This document shows positions 23,614 to 35,492 of a stretch of 64,000 nucleotides of DNA, one piece after another. The position numbers were made by a program, and so were the translations under genes. Under the pieces are notes generated by a model. That model had not been told where the DNA came from, did not search any database, and worked only from the letters and a program-made list of their open reading frames with translations. Position 1 is the stretch's first letter. Every line of letters begins with the position of its first letter. Source of the DNA: Adiantum capillus-veneris (Eukaryota > Streptophyta > Polypodiopsida > Polypodiales > Pteridaceae); the NCBI GenBank assembly GCA_014529385.2, contig CM043942.1:36944969-37008968 (forward strand), read 5' to 3'.

Positions 23614-23700
23614 CTTGCTGAAGTCTGGAGGCTTCCAAACATGAAGGCAAAAATGGAAAGCTTTGACACGAGCGCTTGAAAGCAGATCTTCAGAAAGTAA
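23614..23700 (-). pseudogene. Possible captured exon, unknown gene (piece 0)
   Basis: Minus-strand sequence ends CTTCAGCAAG|GTGAGAGCG, a good donor. Upstream is an open stretch ending W-K-P-P-D-F-S-K in one frame. Its beginning cannot be fixed. Same orientation as the other captured pieces. Confidence 0.3.
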
Positions 23701-24708
23701 AATCGGCCTCTCATCCTCCTGCAGTTGCCCGTCGCCGCTCAATGGCCTGCATCAACTACAAACGTAGTCCCTCATGGTCCATCAACCAATGAATATTGGG
23801 CTTCCAAGGACTGCAAACATGTTCACGCTGTACACCATGTGATCTTCATCCCCTGTCACAAGTGCCCTTCACGGCCCCGCCTGCCTCCAGTTGGCCCCCA
23901 TAGTGACTCTGCTCACGACTACTACCTTCACTGCGTGCATAGCTGCTCCAGGCCGTCGATAGTGTAATTTTGCAAAAATACTGGCTAGTATCGTAAAATT
24001 TTCGGTTCAGATTTGTCTTGGAGGGATTTTTGTATGTTTGTGAAAATGGTTTTTTTCGAACACTGATGTAGGGCTGCGGGCAGCAGGTTGGCTGTCACCC
24101 TTTTGCCACATGAAAGGTTGGTTGGTGCCTTTCTTCAATCGATGTAAAGCACACTTTTAAGCAAGGTAGAGGTCTCCAAAGATGAAGACAAATTTGAGAG
24201 AGAGAGAGAGAGAGAGAGAGGAAGATTTAGTAGAGTAAGAGAGAGAGATTGAGGCAACCTTGATGTGCATAGTTTGCCAAGAGAGGCAAGGTCAAACACA
24301 AGCCTATAATATTGTTGTTATTTGCTGGGTTGATGAGAAATTTGAAGGCTTGGACAATATTTTGAGCTTTTCTAATATGGTAATGGGGATCTATCACAAA
24401 AGGAACCATTACTAGAATATCTATTGTTTCATGGAATGGTGTCATCAAACTGAAGGTAATAATTTGTTCCAACCGGTAGAGAAGGTGATTTAAACGTTAC
24501 CTATAGAAGAGCTAAATAGCTAAAGTTGTATCGGACACCCTTTGAGCACTGTAGTATCGTCCAAGTATTTGGTGTAGTTCATACATAAGGGTACATTGTT
24601 GCCATCATGTTGCTATGAAAGGTGGTGAAACAAATATAGAATGAAAATCTATGTTCTCACGATGTGTCATTTCTACATTTGAAGTAGCATAGTAAATACC
24701 AGCTTTAA

Positions 24709-24859
<151 letters not shown>

Positions 24860-24926
24860 CAGGTCTTGAGTTCAACTCTCCTCGTCGGCTAGGTATCTTG
24901 GGATAGTTTCCTATGACGTTAAAACT

Positions 24927-24937
24927 CTTCTTCTTCT

Positions 24938-25005
<68 letters not shown>

Positions 25006-25006
25006 C
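24927..25006. repeat. (TTC)n(TC)n(TA)n compound microsatellite
   Basis: TTC repeats pass into TC (about 24941-24983) and then TA (24984-25006). Confidence 0.9.
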
Positions 25007-25432
25007 CAATGTGTGGCAGGACAGAGAGGAATTAGAATGTATTCTTGTTCTTCAATGATTGACATTTTGTTGATGAGTACACTTATGTGTTATCTTTGTG
25101 GACATAATCACCTGTTTTGTGAGTTAATATGTGACAAATTACATGCTAACCACTCAAAAAATGCATCTCAATTGTCAAAAAGGAATAAAATTTGAAACGT
25201 TTGATCAATCTGACCAAAATAGATACATGGCTACTTTGGAAATTTTAAAAATTTGAAGGGTATTTTAGGAATTTTGACAAATTAGAGCGGTTTGAGCTTG
25301 GCTTTAAGAAAACGAGGAAATTCACATAAGTTTCAATGTAATTACCGACAAAAGTTTCTAATTTTGACAAAAAAAACGAGAGAATTTCAAGTTTTCCGTT
25401 ACTTTCACCACGCCATGAAAGTATTTATCGAT

Positions 25433-25533
<101 letters not shown>

Positions 25534-25985
25534 CTTACTAATGTATTTAAGGTGGCTCAGGTAGTTGAATGTAGCCCCAATGTAACCCCCCTCGTCCCCC
25601 CCCCTTATGTGTACGTTATGAGTATGAAATAATGAGGGGCTACCCCTATTGTATACGCTTATGTACAAAATCTAAAAACTCCCCTATTGTACACTCACGT
25701 GGTACCGTACGAAAAAACACAGTGAATCCCCCGGGATTTTACCCTATGACACCATTCCAGAATGGATGACTAGTCCATTTGGTGCTTGAGAGACTTAGTT
25801 GTTGCAAGCATGTCTGCACATTAGTCTGTATCAATCTTCCATAGTAGAGTGACAAGCTCTACTTGCTGTTGGGAAGACTTCGTCTCCACAAACATGATCC
25901 TAAGCATGCATACTTATTAAAATTTGTGCACAAATAAAGAAAAAAAGAGTCTTATAAGACAAAAAATTTGCTCATTTATACATAT

Positions 25986-26468
25986 TTAAATTGATCTTCC
26001 CTCTATCACCTCAAAAGGTGCTTTTCTAGTGGAAGTATGTACAGTGTTATTGTAAGCATACTCCACTAAGGGTAAGTACTTCTCCCATTGGGACTTTTGA
26101 TCTACTTCTGTGACATAAGCTTTTACTAGATCAAGAATTGTTAGGTTAGCTATTTCACTTTGGCCATCCGTTTGGGGATGATAGGCCAAAGAGAAGTTTA
26201 GCATTGTACCTAAATTCTCAAAGAGACCACCCTTCCAGAAGTTATTGGTCATTCTAGGATCTCTATCTGACACTATGGACATTGGCAAGCCATGGTATTT
26301 GAAGATTTGTGATATAAAGGGGGTTGCCATTTGATGGGCCTTGATAGTCTTTTTGACAGGTAAGGTATGTGCTTGTTTGCTAAACCTGTCTACTATCGTC
26401 CATATTCTTGTATTCCCATGGATAGACTTGGGAACAAGAATATGGACGATAGTAGACAGGTTTAGCAA
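25986..26468 (-). pseudogene. Integrase core, minus-strand gypsy
   Basis: Recognised from T-R-I-W-T-I-V-D-R-F-S-K-Q-A-H, I-V-S-D-R-D-P-R-M-T-N-N-F-W and Y-H-P-Q-T-D-G-Q-S-E, which carry the core D and E residues. Then W-E-K-Y-L-P-L-V-E-Y-A-Y-N-N and A-P-F-E-V-I-E-G-R follow. The N-terminal edge is destroyed by the fold-back at 26359-26486: on the minus strand the residues before S-I-H-G-N-T are an inverted copy of the following sequence. The frame ends just after E-G-R-S-I; the integrase C-terminus and chromodomain kept in the plus-strand relative (48674-49279) are deleted here. Confidence 0.8.
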
Positions 26469-26486
26469 ACAAGCACATACCTTACC
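26359..26486. repeat. Perfect 53-bp inverted repeat with 22-nt loop
   Basis: Arms 26359-26411 and 26434-26486 are exact reverse complements, beginning GGTAAGGTATGTGCTTGTTT and ending with its complement AAACAAGCACATACCTTACC. The spacer holds a further TTCCCA/TGGGAA pair. The unit lies in the integrase gene of the minus-strand gypsy and duplicates part of it in reverse. As RNA or single strand it would form a long hairpin. Confidence 0.95.
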
Positions 26487-26493
26487 AGTCCAT

Positions 26494-26904
26494 GGATATG
26501 CTCTCCCATGGTGAATTAGGGATCAACAACGGTTGAAGCAATCCAAGTTGCTTCCCTCTATCAAACTTCGTCTTTTGGCATACCACACATTTTGAAACAT
26601 ACTCTTGTATGTTTGATTTCATGGCAGGCCAATAGAAATATGTTTCTATCCCTTTTAAGGTAGACTGAATCCCTCTATGCCCTGCCTAAGGACGAGCATG
26701 AGATTCATACGTTACTTTCTCACGTAGTGAGTTAATAACGCATTGTCTATTTCCATAGAGAAGATAACCATCTTGGAGTGTAAATGGTTCTTCCTTCTTC
26801 CCTAGTGCAAGGGCTGAAATCACATCTCTAAAATTGGGATCGATAGCATACTCATCTATCATAGGAGATAGATCATTGTGAGTTGTTATGGATACCGCAT
26901 TCAC
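26494..26904 (-). pseudogene. Integrase N-terminal zinc-binding part, minus-strand gypsy
   Basis: Minus-strand frames read D-G-Y-L-L-Y-G-N-R-Q-C-V and then, past a stop at 26686-26688, G-H-R-G-I-Q-S-T-L-K, F-Y-W-P-A-M-K and C-V-V-C-Q-K-T-K. These are the H2C2 zinc-finger elements, followed by P-W-E-S-I-S-M-D-W at the start of the core. Stops at 26688 and just before the fold-back break it. Confidence 0.7.
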
Positions 26905-26910
26905 TCTCGG

Positions 26911-27228
26911 TCATCTTGAGAGTGCATCGGCTACTTGATTATGCTTTCCAACAATGTGAGCAATATGAAAATGAAATTGTGGAAGGAAATTTTTCCACCT
27001 CATTTGTTTGTTGGAGAGCTTGGTTTGTGTCATGAAGTGCTTAAGACTTTGGTGATCCGTTCGCAGAATGAAAGGAGTCCCTAGTAAATAGTGCTTCCAC
27101 GAGTCTAGAGCATGTAGAACTGCTAAGAGTTCCTTCTCATATATGACTAGAGATTGCTCAATAGGGTCAAGCCTTTGAATTTCAAGGCTATGGTGTGCCC
27201 TTCTTGGAGGAGAAAAACTCCAAGGCAA
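26911..27228 (-). pseudogene. RNase H, minus-strand gypsy
   Basis: Q-S-L-V-I-Y-E-K-E-L-L-A-V-L-H-A-L, W-K-H-Y-L-L-G-T-P-F-I-L-R-T-D-H-Q-S-L and V-A-D-A-L-S-R are the standard gypsy RNase H blocks. It overlaps the RT frame in another phase, so one frameshift lies near 27190. Confidence 0.8.
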
Positions 27229-27692
27229 TCACCACAAGCGTCCCATTCGACCTCAAATGAATTTGAGAGTCTCGGTAGTGTAAGCACACGTTGAGAGATA
27301 AGCTCCTCTTTAAGCTTTTTGAAAGCATTGTTCTTCTTGTTGGACCATATATACCTAATGTTTTTCTTTGTTAGGTCATGTAATGGTCCCGCGATTTGTG
27401 AGAACTTTTCTATGAAGCGTCTATAGTATGCACACATACCTATAAAGCTTCTTAGTTCATGCATATTCCTTGGATTAGGCCATCTGTTTATTACCACTAG
27501 CTTTGATGGATTCATTTGGATGCCATCTTGAGAGATAATGTGACCTAAATACTGAATCTTTTGTAAGAAAAATTCACTTTTCTTTCGATTAATACAAAGT
27601 TTATTCTCGCGTAAAACTTGAAATATTACCTGGAGGTGTTGTTTGTGCTCATATAATGAATTAGAGCAGATGATTATATCATCAAAGAACAT
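27147..27692 (-). pseudogene. Reverse transcriptase palm and thumb, minus-strand gypsy
   Basis: Begins with the catalytic F-F-D-D-I-I (aspartate codons 27678-27683). Then Y-L-G-H-I-I-S-Q-D-G-I-Q and L-R-S-F-I-G-M-C-A-Y-Y-R-R-F-I follow, and the start of RNase H (F-E-V-E-W-D-A-C-G). Catalytic aspartates are kept. The preceding RT part (27700-27930) has several stops. Confidence 0.8.
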
Positions 27693-27936
27693 TCCAGTAA
27701 AGGTTCAGTGAGGCCTGAATAGCTTCTCCATCAAGTGGTTAAATGTGGCTGGTGCATTGGTCAAGCCAAGATAATGTACTCGTAAAGACCAAACGTAGTG
27801 TGAAATGCGGTCTTTACAATGTCTTGATCAACTATCCTTATTTGATGATAGCCACTTTTAGGTCAATCCTGCTGAAGTAGGTCAACCCCTGTAGCTTATT
27901 AAATAGGCCTTCTACCTGTGGAACGGGAAACCTATT

Positions 27937-28551
27937 CTAGATAGTGATCCTATTTAGTGCTCTATAGTTGACACACATACGATATGTGCCATCTTTCTTT
28001 TGCACTAATAACACGAGTGAACAAAATGGAGATGAGCTAGGCCTAACCATGCCTTTCTCAACCAACTCATGCACTTGCCACATAATCTCATCTTGTTGAG
28101 CTTGAGAAACTTGATAAGGAGGTTTATTAGGCGGTGAACTTCCTGGAAGAAGTTCAATTGCATGGTCGTCATTCCCTCGTTTGGGATGTAGTTCACAAGG
28201 GATATAGTTAATAAAAACATATTGGAACCCCTTGAGGAAATTGGATAACTCTAGTTCCTTTTGATTGTTTAGATTTTCTTTTGCTAAAGCATTAGGTTCA
28301 TTTTGAGAATCATTAACAAAAATCATGTGCACGGAAATAGAGCTCTTTATTGACTTATTGAAAGCTTGCTTATGTACAAGGGGTATGGTACTACCGAACT
28401 CCTTAGCATCTATGTACATATCTTTTTCCCTACTAAAGTAGATTTTCCTTTTAGGGAATTTAACATTGGCAACCATGCGATCAAACCATGGTGCCCCTAG
28501 GATTACATCCTCATGCTTGAGAGGAGAGATGAAGAAATCCACCTTGTCCAC
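27937..28551 (-). pseudogene. Protease end and RT start, minus-strand gypsy
   Basis: D-V-I-L-G-A-P-W-F marks the end of the retropepsin domain. Then P-P-N-K-P-P-Y-Q-V-S, V-E-K-G-M-V-R-P-S-S-S-P-F and K-D-G-T-Y-R-M-C-V-N-Y-R-A-L-N open the RT. Upstream (about 28690-28740) the active-site block reads P-S-S-T-H-N-F where D-S-G is expected, and it is frameshifted. Confidence 0.75.
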
Positions 28552-28780
28552 ATACTTTGGAATGGAGCCTCAATTTCCCAATTAAGGGAGTGACTAAGGT
28601 TTCTTGCCCCTTGAAAGCACCATTGGAAGGTAGGACATCTCCCATCTCATAGTCTTGGATGCCTAGCTTGGTGGCCTAGCTTGGTGGCCAACTCTTTGGA
28701 TATAAAAATTGTGAGTAGAACTAGGGTAAGCATCATGTTCTCTTACCTTTCCCCAAGCATGGCAAAGAGGAGATCCTTTG

Positions 28781-30357
28781 TGATGAGCATCCTCTTCTTG
28801 AATTTCAACCAAGGTAGCTCTAGGAGACTCATTACGTGTATTCTTGTGGGGGCAATCACGATAGGCATGCCCTTGCTCCCTGCACTTGAAAGAACGATTA
28901 TCTTTCTGATAACACTCTAGCTCTTCAGGAGATAGTTTATTTTGCCTTTATAAACTCCCTTCTCCTTAGCTTTGTTGTTGTTGGCGTTCCCTTTGGGAGA
29001 CTTTTGGATGTTGTCCTTCCCCTTGGGCTCGTTACGATCCTTGTTTTTAGTGGGCTTAAGATTTCTCTTAGTCCCTTGTTGGAAGTTGATTCTTGAAGCC
29101 ACCATAATATGGTGTATGACGGAAAATATGGTGCATGGCCTTTGAGAGTTAACATACTCTGCCATATCCTTAGTTAAACCAGGACAAAATTGTTGTTTTT
29201 GCTCTCCAAAATCCATATTTTTGAAGACAGTGGCTTCAAGATGTAAATCCCAAAACTTGTCGATATATTTGTGAATAGATTCGTAGGGAGAGAGCTTTAA
29301 GCTTCATCATTCGGTGAGTACTTTGTCTTTGGCATCGGTAGCTAAAAACTGCTTCATGATGGAAGCTCTTAAAACTTTCCATGTTCGTGGAGCTTCACCG
29401 TTTGCTCATAGGCTAGACCACCATTGCTTGACGGACTTTTGAAAATGCATAGCTACATGATGTAGCTTAGAGGACTCCGTGAAGCCCTCATCTCCAAACG
29501 CCGCATCGAATTGCTGGAGAAAGGCCAAGACTTTGTCTGTAGCACCAAAACTGCCATCGTAGGTAAGGAAAGAGATGTTCTTTCCTCCCTCTTTGAAATT
29601 TTTGAGCTTGGACAACCTCTTCCAGGTGGCATAGGATTTCCTATGGCCTCTTCTTTTTGGTGGTTCAAGAGCTGCACCATCACTTTCTTCAAAAGAGGAA
29701 GAGTATGAAGAGGATGGAGAAGAGGGTGACCTCTTCCTTGCCTTTTCTTCCCTTGTTGCTCCTTATCTGCACCATCACTTTCTTAAGAAGAGGAAGAGGA
29801 CAAAGAACAAGGAGAAGAGGGTGACCTCTCTCACCTTTTTCTTCTCTTGTGTTCTCTCTTCCCTTTTTGAATTATGGTGTAGAGAAGTATGCGATGGTCT
29901 TCTCCGTTTAGGGGGTGTTGGAGAGCGTTTTGCCCGCTGTCTTCCTGGAGCCGTCTCTGCTGAAGTGGCAGGAGACTCACTTCTTTCTTGTTCTTTTGAT
30001 GGGGGCTCTACCATTGAAATTTGGGTTCTCCTTTGAGAGGGAGATGCATCATCCAAGTAGTAAATTTTTGAGCCCTTCGTACGGATCCTCCTCTTCTTCC
30101 CTTATCGGAGACAGTCCTCTTTTGGAAGTCTCACTAGGAGGCTTCCTAGGTACTATCTCTTCTTGGTGGGGAGTTTGGAGAATACCATGGGTGCACAATT
30201 GCTGTAGCACTTCACCTTGAAGGGATGGATTGTCCAGGTCTTGATGAAGCCTAGAAACAAGATAATTTACAAGCATAGGGGCATCATTAGTTTCTCTTTC
30301 ATTAACAAAATCAAAGCTATCAACATTCATTTCAATCTCTTTTCCCTTGTTAGCCAT
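28781..30357 (-). pseudogene. gag of minus-strand gypsy, broken
   Basis: The ATG at 30355-30357 opens M-A-N-K-G-K-E-I-E-M-N-V-D, close to the start of the relative at 48306. A charged linker follows (30056-29775, another frame). The capsid core is at 29615-29280: F-L-T-Y-D-G-S-F, K-L-H-H-V-A-M-H-F and W-W-S-S-L, then a stop at 29406-29408. A basic C-terminal part follows (29216-28917). A zinc knuckle near 28850-28900 reads F-K-C-R-E-Q-G-H-A-Y-R-D-C; the first Cys of CCHC is Ser. At least three frameshifts or stops occur. Confidence 0.7.
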
Positions 30358-30749
30358 ACTAGCATATGTAAATATTTACTTGTACTTTGGCACTTCAATC
30401 CCTAGTTGCTACTCCTCTTCACCTTCAAAGATAAGCACTCAAACATCTATACCCGTGGCTCGAATATTATTAATTGCAAGGAATATAAGAGAGGGTTCAA
30501 CAGAGCCAAGACATCACCGGTTCCTGTCAAGCTTCTAATAGCTCACTAATGGTTAAGCCATAGGCAAGCCCCGTAGGACTCCATTATTAAGACCATAGGT
30601 CTCGACGGTATCCCCATTAACTGCATAAAGCAGGCGTGCTTCAAGGATGAAAAATTCATATTCTAATTACTCTTTTGCAATTAAAAACACCAACCATTTA
30701 AAGCAAGCTTGAGGACCTCTCTTCTTAAGCAAGAAAAGAGAAACCAATA

Positions 30750-30761
30750 GCTCTGATACCA
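30750..30761 (-). other. Primer-binding site, initiator-Met type
   Basis: Minus strand TGGTATCAGAGC, one base after the end of the 5' LTR. Standard tRNA-iMet complement of plant LTR elements. Confidence 0.9.
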
Positions 30762-31418
30762 ATGTAACATTTAATGCACTAGTAACTTGTGTGTAGCGGA
30801 AGTTGATAACATAGTGAGCATTTCATTAAGAACAAGTACCCAATTAATGAGCATATAGAGAGTACTTAATTTGAGAAAGCAACATAGAAATTTACACCTA
30901 GCTAATTTGGCATTGACAATACTTGAAAAGAGTGAGAAATAGAACAATTGACAACAATTGAGGACCGGATTTACATAGAGCCGATCTCCCCTCCATAAAG
31001 GCTTTGTATTATAGCTTCTCCATCAAAGGAGACTTTTGTACAATACAATTCTTGTGTTCTTTGATATAACTCATTGGTGCAATGAAGATGGAACCTTCAT
31101 GCACCAAATTATTCTTGAAAAACACACCTAGTGTCCCTAGCCCCAGTCCCAAGACCTCACACACCTTCAAAAATGGTGAGAGCTAGCAGGGAATGAGGAA
31201 AGATTGAGAGGAAGAAGGTGTATCTTACGAGAAAGAAGTATTCTCCTCACATAATCATTGTAATAGCATAGCTTAGTAACTAGCATGGTAGAGGAGATGA
31301 GCATGCCATTGAAGCTTGGCTCTTGGTTGAATTTACATTCCATAGCCAAGAGTTGTTGGTGTAGGCCTCTACTTTTCAATGCATGGAGAAGGAGATGGAG
31401 TTCTTCTTGCACACATGA

Positions 31419-32147
31419 TGTTAAGTATAGAGCCTGATTTACCCTTGTAATTTTTTGTGGTAAAAGCGCACATTTGTAAGGACCCCATTATGAGGAGAGG
31501 CCATCGTGCGTAAAGATAAATCACTCACCGGAAAGAAAAATTTTCACACAGTCAAAAACCAGGGGCACTTTAGGGGCCGGAATATTCCTTTTCGTCGGAA
31601 TATTATGGCCGGACGACGGCCGAAAAGTGGTCGTAAAACAACCGTCGGTTGGGCCGGTGGCCGGTAGTCAATGGCCGGTGGTCGGAAGTCAATGGCCGGT
31701 GGACGAATTCAAAAGCGGACTTGTCTTCTCAAGGGCGGCCACACATGGGCGGATTGGAGGGTCTGATTTGGACTTATCTACACAAGGGCGGATACACATG
31801 GCTGCCTCGCATGAGAGAGGGCAGCCCTTTTGGCCTATAAAAGGAGGCCATTTCTACACACATTTCAGAGTGTGAAGTTGACGCAACAAGGTAAGTGTGA
31901 GGTGGTGAGAGTGAAGCAATGCGAGAGCTCCATTAAGGGTATAATCTCTTTGTAAACTACTTCTTGTTTTGAAGTACTAAAGCCATTGAGTGGCTGCTTT
32001 CGTGTGGACGTAGCCCACATTGGGTGAACCACGTATATCGTGTGTACTCTCTCTCTCTCTACTCTATAATCTCGTGTATGTAAATCTGTCTCTCTCCATT
32101 AAGTAATCTACTTAATTATCTATTTAGCTACGTCTTATTTCCTAACA
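31419..32147 (+). repeat. 5' LTR of copia element (729 bp)
   Basis: Pairs with 36165-36888 (724 bp). Contains TATAAAAG at 31836-31843 and a CT run near 32046-32060. The GGAATATTCC palindrome occurs near 31580. Confidence 0.9.
31836..31843 (+). promoter_or_regulatory. TATA box of copia 5' LTR
   Basis: TATAAAAG in the context GGCCTATAAAAGGAGGCC, identical at 36566-36573 in the other LTR. The position inside the LTR and its conservation support a real promoter. Confidence 0.65.
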
Positions 32148-32149
32148 AC

Positions 32150-32161
32150 TGGTATCAGAGC
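32150..32161 (+). other. Primer-binding site, initiator-Met type
   Basis: TGGTATCAGAGC, two bases after the 5' LTR. Confidence 0.9.
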
Positions 32162-32220
32162 AAGGTTTGCTCGTAGCTAAATTATCTCAAGGAAAGGATT
32201 CCTTGAATTGAGTGGGAGTT

Positions 32221-32703
32221 ATGGCGGAGGAAGGGAAGCTCAAGATTGAGAAGTTCAATGGCAAAAACTACCAACATTGGAAGATGCAGATTGAAGACTA
32301 TCTCTACCAGAAGGACCTCTATTTGCCACTAGGCGGTCTTGCGAAGAAGCCCGCAACAATGGCATATGAAGCATGGATTGTCCTTGATCGAATGGCACTG
32401 GGAACAATCCGGTTAAGCTTAGCGTCAACAGTGGCCTTCAATGTTTCGGAGATGAAGACCACGGAGGACTTGATGAAGTTACTTGACGACTTCTATGAGA
32501 AACCATTGGCATCTAATAAGGTATTTCTTATGAAGCGCTTGTTCAATCTAAAGATGGCAGAGAATATTTCAGTTGCAGAACACCTAAATGACTTTAACAC
32601 AAACATAAGTCAACTTCGATCGGTGAGAATCAATTTCCATGAGACGAAGTGCGAGCTCTCCTTATACTATCATCTCTACTGGATAGTTGGGACAGCCTTG
32701 TGA
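32221..32703 (+). pseudogene. copia gag N-terminal part
   Basis: The ATG at 32221 (M-A-E-E-G-K-L-K-I-E-K-F-N-G) was chosen because gag proteins of this type start with such a segment, followed by N-Y-x-x-W-K-M-Q-I-E-D-Y-L. Later blocks are L-L-D-D-F-Y-E-K, L-M-K-R-L-F-N-L-K-M and V-A-E-H-L-N-D-F-N. The frame is lost near 32640, and gag continues in the next frame from 32649. A 2-bp insertion near a GAGA is the simplest cause. Confidence 0.8.
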
Positions 32704-35492
32704 TGGTTGTAAGTAATTCTATCTCTGGCACAAATACTCTTAAGTTTGATGATGTTGTGGGTGTTCTCCTAAGCGAGGAAATGCGAAGGAGAAGCACAGG
32801 AGAATCATCAAGTGCTGCACTATCAGTGGAAACAAGAGGAAGGCTTAAGGAGAGGTTCAAAAACCAAAAGGGTCGTGATCGCTCAAGGCGGAGCAAGTCA
32901 CGCACAAAGTCAGTTCTTGAATGTTGGAACTGCGGCAAGAAGGGCCACGTCAAGAAGGATTGCTGGTCCAAGAAGAAGAAGGAGACAGAGTCTCAAGACA
33001 ACAAGCCAACATCGGAGGCCAATGTGGCAGGTAAAGTAGAGCAAGATGCTCTAATTTTCTCATTAGACAATGTGTCTAATTCCTGGATAGTAGATTCCGG
33101 GGCTTCATTCCATGCGACACCACACAAGCAACATTTCCAAGACTACACCAAAGGTAATTTTGGGTATGTATACTTGGGAGATGATGAAGCTTGTGAGATT
33201 GTCGGCAAAGGTACAATTTCTGTCAAAACTGCTAACGGAAATGAATTGAAGCTTAAATATGTTAGGCATGTTCCTTCTCTTCGCAAAAATTTGATCTCTA
33301 CAGGACAATTGGACGATGAAGGTCACAACATTGCATTCGGAAACAAACGATGGAAGATCTCAAAGGGATCTTTGGTGGTTGCCAAGGGTGAAAAAGTCAG
33401 TACACTTTACTTGTGTATTGTTAGCACGCAACCTTCAGCTTGTGCAGCAACTACAGAAGTTGACAGTGCGGTGTGGCACTACCGACTTGGGCATATGAGT
33501 GCCAAAGGAATGCAAATCCTTCAAACAAAGAAGCTTCTACCAGGTTTGAAAGAAGTGGACTTAGAGTTCTGTGAAGATTGTGTTTATGGTAAACAAAAGA
33601 GGGTAAAATTTCAAAAATCAGGAAATGAAAGAAAAAATAAAAAACTTGAGTTGGTTCATTCTGATGTTTGGGGTCCTGCAAGTACACCATCACTTGGTGG
33701 CTCATTGTACTATGTAACATTCATAGACGATGCGACTAGAAAAACATGGGTTTATGTCATGAAGAATAAATCCGATGTATTTTCCATATTTCAAAGGTGG
33801 AAAGCCTTTGTGGAGAATGAAACAGGTACCAAGGTTAAATGCCTCAGATCCGACAATGGAGGCGAATATTGCAGCCAAGCTTTTGAAAGATTTTGTGCTA
33901 GCAATGGCATTTGGAGGCAAAGGACAACCCCAAGGACACCTCAACAAAATGGGATTTTGGAAAGGATGAACAGGACAATCATGGAGCGAGCACAAAGCAT
34001 GCGGCTACATGCGGGCCTACCGCTTGAGCTTTGGGCGGAAGCTGTAAGTACGTCTGTGTACTTAATCAATCGGTCACCCTCAATGGCATTGGATGGGGGA
34101 GTTCCAGAAGAGGCATGGACAGGTAAACCGGTGAATTATGCATTTCTCAAAGTGTTTGGGTGTGAGGATTTCATGCACATAGATAGAAGCCTAAGATCAA
34201 AGTTAGATGCAAAGTCCAAAAAGTGTTTCTTCATTGGCTATGGAGAAGGTGACTTTGGGTATCGCCTATGGAATCCTGAAGATGGTAAAATCTTAAGGAG
34301 TAGGGATGTAATTTTTAACGAACAAAATATGTACAAAAATTACTTGGAAAGAAAACAAACAAAAGAAACAGGTGATGAGTACATGGAGCTTGAGGACGGT
34401 GAAGACTCAAGGAATCCAAACGGTGACAATGTGCAACAACGTCAACCAAATGAGGAGCCTCAACCTAGTCCCCGAAGATCTACAAGAGCAAGTAGACCTC
34501 CAGAAAGGTTTGTTCCTTCCTTCAACCATCTCTTGATCTCAGATTCTGGAGAGCCAGAATCATACGAAGAATCTATGCAACATGAATCCAAAGAAGAATG
34601 GCCAAAAAGCATGCAAGTGGAGATGGACTCACTACATCGCAACCAAACATGGGAGTTGGTTGAGTTGCCTAAAGGTAAGCGGGCACTTCAAAACAAATGG
34701 GTGTACAAGATGAACGAAGAAGAAGGTGGGAAGAAAAGGTACAAGTCTAGGCTTGTGGTAAAAGGGTTTTCTCAAAAGAAAGGTATTGACTTCAATGAAA
34801 TATTTTCTCCTGTTGTAAAAATGAACTCAATTAGGCTTGTCTTAAGCCTTGTGGCTGCTCATGATCTAAATCTCGAGCAAATGGATGTAAATACGGCATT
34901 CCCTCACGGTGACTTAGAGGAGGAAATCTACATGCTTCAACCAAAGGGGTATGAAGTAAAAGGTAAGGAGAAAATGGTTTGCAGATTAAAGAAGAGCTTG
35001 TATGGTTTAAAGCAAGCATCAAGACAATGGTACTTGAAGTTTTATCGATGGATGTTGGATCATGGATTCACAAGATGCAACTCGGATCACTGCATCTACA
35101 CGAAGAATTTGGGAGATGGGAAATTCATCATCCTAATGTTGTATGTTGATGACATGTTGATTGCAAGTGCTAACATACAGGACATCAAAGACCTAAAAGA
35201 GGAGCTATCTAAATCTTTTTCAATGAAAGATTTAGGTGCTGCAAAGAGGATACTTGGTATGAAAATATCAAGGGACAGGACGAAGAAGACAATAAAGCTA
35301 TCTCAAGAAGATTACATCAAGAAGGTACTAGAAAGGTTTGCAATGCAAAATGCAAAACCAGTTTCTACACCTTTGGCTGGTCATTTTAAACTAACGAAGG
35401 ATATGTGTCCAAAGACACAAGAGGAGATAGCCTATATGTCTAAAGCTCCATATACTGCAACGGTAGGTTCTCTAATGTATGCTATGGTCTAG
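32649..35492 (+). pseudogene. copia gag C-term, protease, integrase and RT
   Basis: A single open frame of 947 codons. In order: gag end (L-L-D-S-W-D-S-L-V), zinc knuckle C-W-N-C-G-K-K-G-H-V-K-K-D-C, protease D-S-G-A-S-F-H (33093), pre-integrase W-H-Y-R-L-G-H-M-S, integrase core (H-S-D-V-W-G-P; R-S-D-N-G-G-E-Y; N-G-I-L-E-R-M-N), then RT with W-V-Y-K-M-N, M-D-V-N-T-A-F, S-L-Y-G-L-K-Q-A-S-R and the catalytic Y-V-D-D-M-L-I (35145-35165). It ends at TAG 35490-35492 within the RT end. The active residues of all enzymes up to here are kept. Confidence 0.9.

Noticed and set aside
26359-26486. microRNA precursor
   Set aside because: Perfect complementarity over the full arm and location inside integrase coding sequence point to an inverted duplication rather than a miRNA gene.
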